Assembly: GCA_950097015.1 (NCBI GenBank)
Contig: CATNEN010000001.1
Span: forward strand, 15,431,001 to 15,495,000
Source: Macrostomum hystrix
Lineage: Eukaryota; Platyhelminthes; Macrostomidae
Reading direction: 5' to 3'
DNA length: 64,000 nucleotides
Part shown: positions 54,177 through 63,244 of the stretch, piece after piece
How the letters are laid out: the number at the start of each line of letters is the position of its first letter
How positions within the stretch are numbered: the first letter of the stretch is position 1
Position numbers and translations under genes: made by a program
Notes under the pieces: generated by a model
Database searches by the model: none
The model's input: only the letters and a program-made list of their open reading frames with translations
Told to the model about the DNA's origin: nothing

Positions 54177-54539
54177 ATGGGGTCGGTGGCAGAGCAATTA
54201 TCGCGTTGGCCTCTCAACCACGGTCCCTAAGTTCGATTCCACGGCGAAGCGACAATTATTTGGGGCGCAGCCGCGGAGAGAAGGCTTGGGGGCTTGTCGT
54301 GCAATTTACGCCCTTCAGGGCCAACCTCCAAGTCACAGTGAAGTGTACACTGCCTGACGATGAGAAAGTCAGGGCAGATGTACACACCTGTGTGAGCGCA
54401 TGCCTGCGTACAGTATCTGTGTGCGTGTGTGCTTAGGAGTCAGCGAAATGGGCGGAATTGCCTCCTCGCTGGCTGCGGGTCAGGTATCACTAAATGATGT
54501 GCCACTGCCTACAGCCCTCCTGCAATTATTATTATTATT
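54177..54539 (+). mobile_element. tRNA-derived SINE, full length with 13-bp target duplication
   Basis: Flanked by AACGTATACCATC at 54164-54176 and 54540-54552. The head has an A-box-like GTGGCAGAGCAATTATC and a perfect B-box core GTTCGATTC 40-odd bases on. The body contains GC-rich, tRNA-unrelated sequence and the tail is (ATT)n. Length about 363 bp. SINEs are copied by LINE enzymes; the ATT tail should match the 3' end of the partner LINE, which is not evident in the LINE at 43020. The head-only copy at 35818 is related. Confidence 0.88.
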
Positions 54540-54552
54540 AACGTATACCATC

Positions 54553-55286
54553 TCGTTAATAAGGCGAATCTTTTAATGTAGGAATCGCGAAAATCGGACA
54601 ATGCTTTTGCCTGAAAACGTATTTACTTTAAGTGAAAAAAAACACTCATGTATTGTTTTTTTTTATAAAATACTAGCAACCAAGACCTAAATTACGCTTT
54701 AAAGCCCTAAGAAGAATAATACTTTTAAATATGCAACTTCAGGACTCGGCTTGTCTTTACTTGATCTCTTCTATAAATCATGCCCCTATGATATATCATG
54801 CAATCCCTCGACAAAGCATGCTAACCTCTCGACAAAGCTTGCTACCCCTCGATAATTTATGCTACACCCTTAGTTAATCATGCTACCGCTTAAGAAATGC
54901 TAACGTCTTTATATCCTCAAAAATATGTTAATATGTTTAAGATAATATGTTTCCTCAATAACTTATGCTGTCCGGTAAATTGTAAAATCATGCTAATCAT
55001 GATTTTAAGCGGGGGAAGTAATATTGGAATCTATGAGAAGGAAAACAAAAAACATTGAACTTAATTATGGTACTTTTTTCTTGAGATATCTCCTCAATAA
55101 ATCATGCTACCGCGTTGACCATAATTTCTCTCGACAAAGCTTGCTACTCCCTCGAAAATTCAAGCTAGTCCCTTGATAATTAATTCTTCCCTTACTTAAT
55201 TCATTCTTTACCCTCCTTAATTCATTACCCTCCTTGATATTTTATAAATCATGTTATAAACTCATGAGAAATCATGAAGTATGCTA
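54553..55286. repeat. AT-rich and satellite-like DNA
   Basis: Begins with sequence like 31080-31130, then degenerate CTCGACAAAGCTTGCTACCC-type monomers from about 54790 to 55240. No gene. Confidence 0.6.
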
Positions 55287-57021
55287 CTACGGGTGCTAGC
55301 TGGGATAGTGATCGTTTGGGCACTACTTTCTACAACACCATCCAAATTGCCTAAAGCAGCAGTTAGCTTAAAGAAAAACTATCAATGGTCTAGATGAGTG
55401 TTTGACTTTTTTCTTTTATTTGCTGAGTTATGGCCCATCACGCGGAGATCTCTATGGGCATAAATTGCGATTTCACTAGCTGCGGAAGACAGGCCGCAGT
55501 CGAATCTCAGTCAATCCTGCAATCCCTCTGCTTAATCAATCTTTAAGCAAATCATTTTAACAGTTGGCACAAGTTAACCATTCAGCAGGCTAAATATTGC
55601 TAAAAAACACAAGATGGCATCAGCTTCAAAGCAAGACCTCAAACCAGCAATGCGTGGCGTCATTCGCTTCTGGATCGACAGCGGATGCACAAATGCGGCT
55701 GACATGCACGCAGAGCTTGTTGCGACATATGGAGAGGCCGTGCCAAGCGAACCTACTGTCCGACGGTGGGTTCGCGAGTTCAAAGAAGGCCGTACCTCCC
55801 TTGACGACATCGCGCCTCGCCCATCTGGCTCCACGCCGGCGCAGGTCCGCGCCCGTCTGCAAAGCGTTCTCGCTCTTGAAGCTGCTGTAAAAGCTGCGCC
55901 TAAGAGCTCACTTCGCAGGCTTTCTGCTACTGTTGGCCTTTCAAATCCATATGGGCACGAGATTCTCAAGACCGATCTTGGGCTGTCCCGCCTCTCCTGT
56001 CGATGGATTCCCCGCATCCTCACGTCAGAGCAGAAGAGTCGACGTGTCGAGGTTGCGCACGCGCTGCAAGCTGCATACACTCTCGAGGGTCAGCCTTTCT
56101 TTGACAAGATCATAACGTCCGACGAGACGTGGCTGCCCTTTTTGAGTCGGCTGGCAAGCAGAAAGACGCTGAGTGGTGTGTGCGAGGCTCAAACTCGCCT
56201 ACGAAGCCTCGGCAGACGTGGACAAAGAAGATCATGATCTCTCTCTTCTTCGATGGCCAAGGTCCCCTGCTGGTCGACTTTCTGCCGGGTGGCAAAACCG
56301 TCAACTCAGTGCACTACCAGGAACAGCTTGAGCGCCTCAAGGTGGCTGTTATTGCGAATCGACGCGGCACGTGGCGAAGCGGTCGTGCGCTTCTCCATAG
56401 CAAAACTCGCCCACCGCAATGGCAACCGTCGCAAAGCTCAAGGAGATCGGGCTCGACGTGCTGGACCACGCACCCTACTCGCCAGACATGTCGCCCTGCG
56501 ACTACAGAGTATTTGGCGCATTCAAGCAGCTCATGCGGGGTCGAGTGCTTGGCAGCGACCGCGCGCAAGTGGAGGCCGAGGCGATGCGCGTGCTTCGCTC
56601 GCAGGAATTCCGCTCCGTCTATTGGCAGGCCATCAACGAGCTCCCGAAGAAGTAGGCAAAGGTGATCGCCGTCAAGGGCGAGTACATTGAGGGAATGAAG
56701 GAGGAGGATTGCGATGATTGTGATGACATTTGATTCTTTTGCTTGAGATTTTTTAACAACGGTTGTGTCCCCGTTTGACCCCTGACCCTCCAATCCTAGT
56801 GGCTTTAAACTTTTATCTTTCAGCAGCTGGTGAAAATCGCAATTTATGTCCGTGGATATCAACACTCGAGGGGCCATAACTCAGCTAATAAAAGTGCTAG
56901 AGAAAAAAGTCAACACTCATCTAGACCATTGATAGTCTTTCTTTAAGCTAACTGCTGCTTTAGGCAATTTATATTGTAGAAAGTAGTGCCCAAACGATCA
57001 CTATCCCAGCTAGCACCCTTG
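55287..57021 (+). mobile_element. Mariner-like DNA transposon with about 200-bp inverted repeats
   Basis: TA flanks at 55285-55286 and 57022-57023. The terminal inverted repeats (about 55287-55488 and 56822-57021) start with GGGTGCTAGCTGGGATAGTG and share long identical runs (GTTTGGGCACTACTTTCTAC; TAGCTTAAAGAAA). Typical mariner repeats are about 30 bp, so these are unusually long. The element is about 1.73 kb and encodes a broken transposase. Confidence 0.9.
55614..56733 (+). pseudogene. Mariner transposase, two frameshifts, second catalytic Asp lost
   Basis: The ATG at 55614 opens a typical mariner N-terminus with helix-turn-helix elements (TVRRWVREFKEGRTSLDD), then the WVPR-like linker RWIPRILTSEQK and ITSDETWLPF with the first catalytic Asp (about 56118). 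Frame changes near 56140 and 56400 follow. KKIMISLFFDGQGPLLVDFL is intact, but where DNARPH-type sequence is expected (about 56395-56420) the residues are SKTRPP, so the second Asp is lost. The third Asp is in APYSPDMSPCDYRVF. A stop at about 56653 precedes the C-terminal motif KGEYIEGM. Not functional. Confidence 0.87.
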
Positions 57022-57339
57022 TATAAATTATTATTTTAGTATAAAATAAAACTTTCCGCTATACCCGAAAGAACTTTTTTTATCTCAGCGAAAAGAGGAA
57101 TAATGAATTTAACAAATATTTGCTTTCACAGTAGCAAATCGAAAACAAACGCTTCCTTATTTATTCTCGAACCAAATAAGAGCCTAATAAATTAAAAATA
57201 ATTAATGAAGAAAAACTGATGTTTTTAACTGTTGATGATAAAACCTTAGAAGAAAGAAGCAGTAACAAAACTAATGCTGAATTTTGAGCAGCATTCTGCA
57301 AAAAAATACTTTACTTCTGAGCTTGATTAAAAGAAAGGA

Positions 57340-57760
57340 AAACTATACGATTAATTGAAGTTGAAACAAGGTTTGAAAATATCTGGACTGCGGTTTTCAG
57401 CGAGAGAAAGGTGGAGGAGATAAGCATTGAGCATCATAAAATCCCAATCTGTCATGTACGATTTGCTTATTCAAATCAAATCGCTCAATCAGCAGAGACC
57501 AATATCACTATCGCCATATATAAACGGAACTATGCTAAAAAGTGACGCTATCGTATTCAATTGGTGGTACCGGGCCCTCTGTTCTACTAAGGCACGCGTG
57601 GACGAGAAAAGCAGTGACGCAATCCCATTTGATTTAGAGTATCGGCCCTATGTGCTACTAACGCACGCGCGGGCAAGAAAACGCACCGATGCAATCTAAT
57701 AAAACTGACAACGTCAGGCCATATTCTAAAGATGAAAAATTGACCTTAAAAGTAGCGTGC
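57340..57760. repeat. About 400-bp dispersed block, copy 3b
   Basis: Sixth copy of the block, with GTGACGCTATCG near 57543 and GTGACGCAATCC near 57613. Lies about 1 kb upstream of aminopeptidase gene 3. Confidence 0.75.
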
Positions 57761-57998
57761 TAAAAATCTCTTTGAAATTGATGTTTTTCGAATATAAAAT
57801 GCCTTTACAATAAAGGAAATTATTATATGTGCACTATGCAAATAAACGTGTACCATCTTAATTAGAAGGCGCATCTTATAGAGAAAGAATCGCAAAAATC
57901 GGATAACGCCTTCGCTAGAGCAAGGATAAGACCAATCTATTATTGATTTAATTATCTATATATAATATATAGTTAATAATTTTATTATAAATGACGAC

Positions 57999-58236
57999 TG
58001 TAACACACTAAAAGTGGGGAACGAACCTCGCGCTGGCAGACCGAGACCGGTTTCTGGCTTGTTTGCCTTCGTCAGTCAGCCATAGCCACACGCAGTCCTC
58101 TCCCACCACTCTTATTGTGCACAGAAGTCACTTTTAAGCTTGCCATTTTTATGGCGATATTTTTTATTGTTATGTGAGAGTTTTGCAGCCAAGTCTTTCC
58201 TTTTCTACTTTTGTAGACTGAATTGTATCTCTCACA
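57999..58236. mobile_element. Solo LTR with 5-bp target duplication
   Basis: A 238-bp insertion beginning TGTAACACAC and ending CTCTCACA, flanked by ACGAC at 57994-57998 and 58237-58241. The same place in the other upstream copies (12510 and 53875) reads GAC(A/G)ACTAGCAA without it. Not related to the solo LTR at 10215 or to the LTR at 23706. Confidence 0.86.
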
Positions 58237-58254
58237 ACGACTAGCAACTTTATG

Positions 58255-58736
58255 CCACCTTTAAATCAGCTAAACTCAATGCATTCAATTTTAGGACAAC
58301 GACTTTCCAGGCAAGCCCGATTTACAAATAAATTACTCTCTCCTCCGAGTCAGAGGTGCAAGTGAAAATAAATTAATTTTGAACAGCGTGTCTACCCTCC
58401 GCCATGAAAGTTGATGCTGTCATTTATCACATCAACTGACCCTCCTTAGTAATACAGCACAGCTCTCTTCGCCCAGTCAGAGGTGCGAATTTCAATAAAT
58501 AAAATTTAAGAGCACAACTCCTCTCCACCCAATCAGCGCTCATTTTTTACATTACGCACGAAAAGGCGACCGCAAATTCAGCCCCTGCTAATCAGAATTT
58601 CTATATTTCAAATAACTTCGCAAACATTCAACTGACTCAAACATTCAATCTTGCTAAAAAAAAATCTACACTTAGCAAAAACTTATATATATCTAACAAC
58701 GTCCTAAATTTCGTGCTCGAAAGGCATTGCGAAAAA
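58255..58736 (+). promoter_or_regulatory. Upstream region of aminopeptidase gene 3
   Basis: Contains both conserved blocks (distal 58255-58395, proximal 58455-58560 with GCCCAGTCAGAGGTGCGAAT) and a TATA-like TATATATAT at 58684-58692. The 220 bases between the blocks in unit 1 are absent. Confidence 0.5.
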
Positions 58737-61688
58737 ATGAGCGGCTATGCACGTTACCATGGGTCCGAGAACAGCGTCAACATCAGGGCGAGTGGCGGCT
58801 CGGGCAAGAGAGGGCTCTTGCTGACGGTGGCGATTCTCGTCCTGCTCGCGCTCGTCTTCGCAGACTCCGTAGTGGCAGTGACGACGGTTCCGACAACGGT
58901 TCCGAGCAGTCCGCCGCCGGCGACTCCGGGACCATCGACAGCGCCGCCACTCGTAAAAGACGTCCGACTGCCGGCTGGCGTCAAGCCTGTGCACTACAGT
59001 CTCACCCTGGCGCCCTACATCTACGGGACGAACGCATCGGTCTTCTACTTCACCGGCTCCGTCAGGGTGAGGCTCAGTGTCAGCCAGAGCACCAACAACC
59101 TCAAGCTGCACGCAGACAGGATCAACCTGACGGTCCAGGATATAAAGATCTACGATGACAGCTCCAACATAAACTTCACCGTCACGAGCGTTGTGTACGA
59201 CGACAAGCGTCAGTGGTACAGCATCAACATGAGCGAGCCGCTGCCTGCGAACAGCTCAAGCGTCGTCCTGCAGATCGACAAGTTCCGAGGTCCACTTCGG
59301 CCTGATCTTAGAGGTCTCTATCTGAGCTCCTACACTGAGAACGGAGGTATAAAGTACCTCGCCACTTCTAAACTGCAGCCGACGTACGCCAGGAAGACAT
59401 TTCCGTGTTTCGATGAGCCAGGATTCAAGGCAAAGTTTGACATCAGCCTCGTGAGACTTGCGTCTTTTAAGTCCATCAGCAACATGCCTTCAAAGCAGGA
59501 AAGCAACGTGACTGCCAAGCAGTGGTTTAGCGAGATGGCCGACTCAGATCTTGTAGTGAAGGAGGACTTTGAGACTACTCCCATCATGTCTACTTACCTT
59601 CTGGCGTTCATTGTGTCTCAATTCGACTATGTAGACAGCAAGGACGACAAGGGTCGCGAATATCGCAACTGGGTTCGACCCGAGTTCAAAGGTCTCACAA
59701 ACTACTCGCTTGAGGCCGTCATGAACATCACCCAGCACTTTGAGTCCTACTTCAACGTGTCATACCCGCTGAATAAAACGGATCAGGCTGCAGTTCCCGA
59801 CTTGAGGGCAGGTGCGACGGAGAGCTGGGGACTCATCATTTATCGAGAGAAATTTTTTTTATTTGATGAAAAAAAAGACCCCAGCGCCATTTTACAAGAC
59901 ATCGGCATCATTGTGAGCCACCAGCTCACCCACATGTGGTTCGGAAATCTGGTCACTCCGGACTGGTGGGACGACATCTGGCTCAATGAGGTATTCGCCA
60001 GTTTCGTGCAAAACATCGGAGTGCACAATCTGCATCCCGACTGGGAAATCGATGCTCAATTCGTGTCAAAACTGCAGAGTGTGGCCTTCGATCTCGATTC
60101 AAAAGGCGCGAGCCACCCAATTTATCTTCAGGTTTATAATCCGAGACAGATCAGCGAGATGTTTGACATCATGACCTACGTAAAGGGCGCCACTGTTGTC
60201 CGCATGCTTCACGGCTTCGTGGGTGACGAAGTGTTCCGGAAAGGAGTCGGAAAATACCTGTTGGACAACAGTTACGGCAACACATTCCACACTGCTCTCT
60301 ATGACAGTCTGGCTCGACAGTACAACGAAACGTGGGGCAGGCCGCTCGACGTGGGTCAATTGATGGACCGTTGGATCAAGCAGATGGGATATCCTGTGCT
60401 CAACTGCTCCAGGAGTGCAGGCCAGCTCACGCTGACCCAGAACCACTTCCTCAGCAACCCTAGCCAGAAGCCCAGCTACGAAAGTGACTACAACTACACG
60501 TGGATCATCCCAGTCACCTTGGCCACCAAGGAGAATCTCACATTGGGTACTCCGGAGGATGTGTCACGATTCGTGCAATGGATGGCCGACAAGAGCCAGA
60601 CGTTCGACTTGGACGCCGGCTCAAGTTGGTACCTGCTCAATCTGCGCTCGCTCGGCTTCTACAGAGTGAACTACGAGCTAGCGAACTGGGAAGCTCTCAT
60701 CCAACAGCTGCTGTCGAACCACAGCGTGTTCACTCCGCAGGACAGAGCCCGTCTGCTCGATGACAGCTTCTCTCTGGCCAACGCAGGCTACCTGGACTAC
60801 AGCGTTCCGCTCAACATGACCAAGTACTTGAAGAACGAGACCCACTTGGTTCCGTGGGAGTCGGCTCTTTCGAAGATGAGCTACCTGCACTCGATGCTCC
60901 ACCGACAGTCTCCGGAGTACGGTCCTCTGAGTGCCTACATGCGCGACCTGCTCGAAGGTGCCTTTAACGAGGTCGGACTCGACAACAAGGAGAACGAGAC
61001 GTACCTGACCCGACTGAAGCGAGAGCTCATCGTCTCATCGGCCTGCCTGTACGGTGTGCAACGTTGCAAGGAGGCTGCAAGGGAAAAGTTCAACGACTTC
61101 GTGAACTCAAATTTTACCAAGAGCATCAGTCCAGACATCAGACGCCGGGTTTTCTGTGAAGGAGTGTTCATATATTTTATGGACGTGTGGGACCGACTGT
61201 TTGAGTACAGCAAGACTGAATCACATCCTTTAATTCTGGACGACATCATCCGCAGCCTGGCCTGCACAAGCGAGCCGCGGATTCTCAACCGCTACCTGGA
61301 CTATGCTCTCGACGAATTCAGAGTCCGGAGGGAGGACTTATTCACGGTGTTGTTTAGCGTTTCCGCGTATCCCCCAAACGGTCTCCAGATAATGTGGGAC
61401 TATCTGCAGAGGAACTGGAAGAGAATTCATAGAAATGAATTAGGCTCCTTGACTCTTTCGTATTTCGTCAAAAACCTGGCCGTCTTCAACAGCGAGCAAA
61501 AGTTTGTGGAGATGGAGAGGTTCAAGGCGCAGCACAAGAAAAGCCTGGGTGCTGCGACGACGAGGGCCATGGACATCGCCCTGGAGAACGTGCGCATCAA
61601 CGTCAAGTGGATGGAGCGCAAACTTCCGGCTGTTCGCATCTGGCTGGCCGATAATGTGAAACAGTTCAAAGAGGGGCGCGCGGTGTGA
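58737..61688 (+). CDS. APN: Aminopeptidase N-like protein, copy 3, predicted catalytically dead
   Basis: 983 residues from the ATG at 58737; the frame is intact and has no intron. Architecture as in the other copies: signal anchor (LLLTVAILVLLALVFADSVV, about residues 27-46), Thr/Pro stalk, M1 domains, helical C-terminal domain. The active site is altered: GATES (359-363) replaces GAMEN, and HQLTH (395-399) replaces HEXXH. The zinc ligands His395, His399 and Glu418 (WLNEVFASF) remain but the general base Glu396 is Gln. The Glu of GAMEN (Glu362) is retained and the Asn is Ser. In known M1 enzymes, replacing the HEXXH Glu abolishes hydrolysis (established for APN-type enzymes). It may bind peptides, act as a receptor or decoy, or be an early pseudogene; the otherwise clean frame favours retained expression. 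Confidence 0.95.
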   Translation: MSGYARYHGSENSVNIRASGGSGKRGLLLTVAILVLLALVFADSVVAVTTVPTTVPSSPPPATPGPSTAPPLVKDVRLPAGVKPVHYSLTLAPYIYGTNASVFYFTGSVRVRLSVSQSTNNLKLHADRINLTVQDIKIYDDSSNINFTVTSVVYDDKRQWYSINMSEPLPANSSSVVLQIDKFRGPLRPDLRGLYLSSYTENGGIKYLATSKLQPTYARKTFPCFDEPGFKAKFDISLVRLASFKSISNMPSKQESNVTAKQWFSEMADSDLVVKEDFETTPIMSTYLLAFIVSQFDYVDSKDDKGREYRNWVRPEFKGLTNYSLEAVMNITQHFESYFNVSYPLNKTDQAAVPDLRAGATESWGLIIYREKFFLFDEKKDPSAILQDIGIIVSHQLTHMWFGNLVTPDWWDDIWLNEVFASFVQNIGVHNLHPDWEIDAQFVSKLQSVAFDLDSKGASHPIYLQVYNPRQISEMFDIMTYVKGATVVRMLHGFVGDEVFRKGVGKYLLDNSYGNTFHTALYDSLARQYNETWGRPLDVGQLMDRWIKQMGYPVLNCSRSAGQLTLTQNHFLSNPSQKPSYESDYNYTWIIPVTLATKENLTLGTPEDVSRFVQWMADKSQTFDLDAGSSWYLLNLRSLGFYRVNYELANWEALIQQLLSNHSVFTPQDRARLLDDSFSLANAGYLDYSVPLNMTKYLKNETHLVPWESALSKMSYLHSMLHRQSPEYGPLSAYMRDLLEGAFNEVGLDNKENETYLTRLKRELIVSSACLYGVQRCKEAAREKFNDFVNSNFTKSISPDIRRRVFCEGVFIYFMDVWDRLFEYSKTESHPLILDDIIRSLACTSEPRILNRYLDYALDEFRVRREDLFTVLFSVSAYPPNGLQIMWDYLQRNWKRIHRNELGSLTLSYFVKNLAVFNSEQKFVEMERFKAQHKKSLGAATTRAMDIALENVRINVKWMERKLPAVRIWLADNVKQFKEGRAV

Positions 61689-62310
61689 AATTTGTGTGCG
61701 TGAACTGCGAGAAGAGTCCCGCCGACTAGTAATTATGATTAGCAATTATCGTGAAAACTGTTAAGGATCTGGGACAGAAGAAAATCTGCCTTATTGTTGC
61801 TTCGTTTTTTACTTAAAATCATGATTAATTTTGCGTATTTGAACCGTAGTCTGTACTGGGCTTCAGGTGTTCCATATTGAAAGTGTGCAATTAACTTATC
61901 GTTGCGACTGCAAGGTCAATGTGGTTTTGTTGCCTCAAGGTAGTTTTGTTGCCTCAAATTTCATTTTGTTCAAGGTTTCTTCTTTAATTTTATTGGAATG
62001 TTTGATGGCTCATTAATATATTAAACTTTTTAAAATTCAATGTCGAGATATACAGCGATTCTTGTCAAAGACCCTGGTGACAGGAACAACTAACATTGCT
62101 CTGCATAAACCTCACAAATAATAGCCGACATGGTTTCTTGATGAAATTTTGCCCATACCTATTATTGGTGGTTTTCGCCACCCAGCAGAAACCTCTACAA
62201 GAATCGTTCAACATCTCGACGATGCGGATGCTTTGTGATTCTGTCTGGCTTTTTCTTGATTTCCGGATTTTTCTAGCGAATGGTAAAATGAATAATGCGG
62301 GCATTTGAAA
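61689..62310. other. 3' flank of aminopeptidase gene 3
   Basis: Aligns with 16167-16760 and 41174-41770 to about 62310, with an extra 75 bases or so near 62030-62105. After 62310 the unit ends: the minisatellite and calmodulin-like pseudogene are absent. The region 62310-62590 is unique and holds nothing recognised. Confidence 0.6.
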
Positions 62311-62590
62311 TACACCCCTGGTCTGTTTATTGAAAAGCTCTAAATAAAATATCGCTTCTGGGTTCCAATATTTCTGAGTAAATATTTCTGTGAGCTAGCA
62401 CAATGGTCCAACTTCTTGCAGGATAGAGTTAATTGCAACGCATCGATTGTCTCGATGCATTGTACTATAAAAATAAAATCCTATGACAGGTTCAGGGTGT
62501 CAGGTTCCACCGATCTATCTAGCAGCAACTGTAGTCGCAACAACTGTCACAGGCGGGGTTGCCATGGAGACAGACTTGCACGCCAGCCGC

Positions 62591-63243
62591 CTAGCCAGGT
62601 GACGCCTTAGGCCGCGATTGAATGACAGTCAGACAAGGCACAGCGGCTGAGTTGGCAAAGAATAGGTAGAACAGGCATGCGTCCATGCCGCTGCCAGTGA
62701 CATTGTCCAGAACGATTGGCAGGAGGCTGGCGAACTGAACCGCATTGACCGATCTGGCTCTCACCAGCAGCAATGCTCCAGTGGCAATGTAGACTCAGGC
62801 GGAGAACAGGTAGGCTAGAATCCCTATGCCCGTCTTCGCGTAAGTGCTGATTCTGGTGTACAAGATCACGCGGTCGCACAACATAACATCACTGAGGTCG
62901 TCTAGACGGCTGAAGCGCCTCGACTGCACACAGATTTCTCCGGTTGCCATGACAACCAGACCAGCCAAGGCCGCCAAACCGACCATACGACTATTCCATC
63001 GAGTATTTTTCGGTGCCGCGATAGCCAACAGACGGTCTAGAGCCAGCAGGCTGTTCACGTAGACCTCCAAACCGATGGCTACGTCTCTGGCGCTGTACAG
63101 GATTCTCAGCAGGGTGACATGTCGCACGTAGAACTCATTCTCGCTATCGCTGCTTCACTCCGGGCTGATCAGTTCGCTGCCGAACAGTTGATTTTGATAG
63201 CCGACGCCAAGCCTGAAGAGCAACAGCGCCAGCACCCGTCGGC
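62591..63243 (-). pseudogene. Rhodopsin-class G protein-coupled receptor pseudogene, 3' two thirds
   Basis: Read on the minus strand in one frame: a hydrophobic segment VLALLLFRLGVGY, then ILYSARDVAIGLEVYVNSLL leading into ALDRLLAIAAP, which fits helix 3 with the DRY-type D-R. Helix 4 follows (MVGLAALAGLVVMAT), then TGIGILAYLFSA, IATGALLLVRAR, and a last helix with NSAAVPCLTV where NPxxY is expected. In-frame TGA codons at 63155-63157 and 62795-62797 interrupt it. Class A receptors sense peptides or small ligands at the plasma membrane. The N-terminal part is missing where the LINE begins near 63245. Ligand class unknown. Confidence 0.65.
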
Positions 63244-63244
63244 C

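Noticed and set aside
62096-62308. Small secreted peptide gene (MKFCPYLLLVVFATQQ start)
   Set aside because: The same DNA in units 1 and 2 has a one-base difference that changes the frame, so the frame is not conserved.
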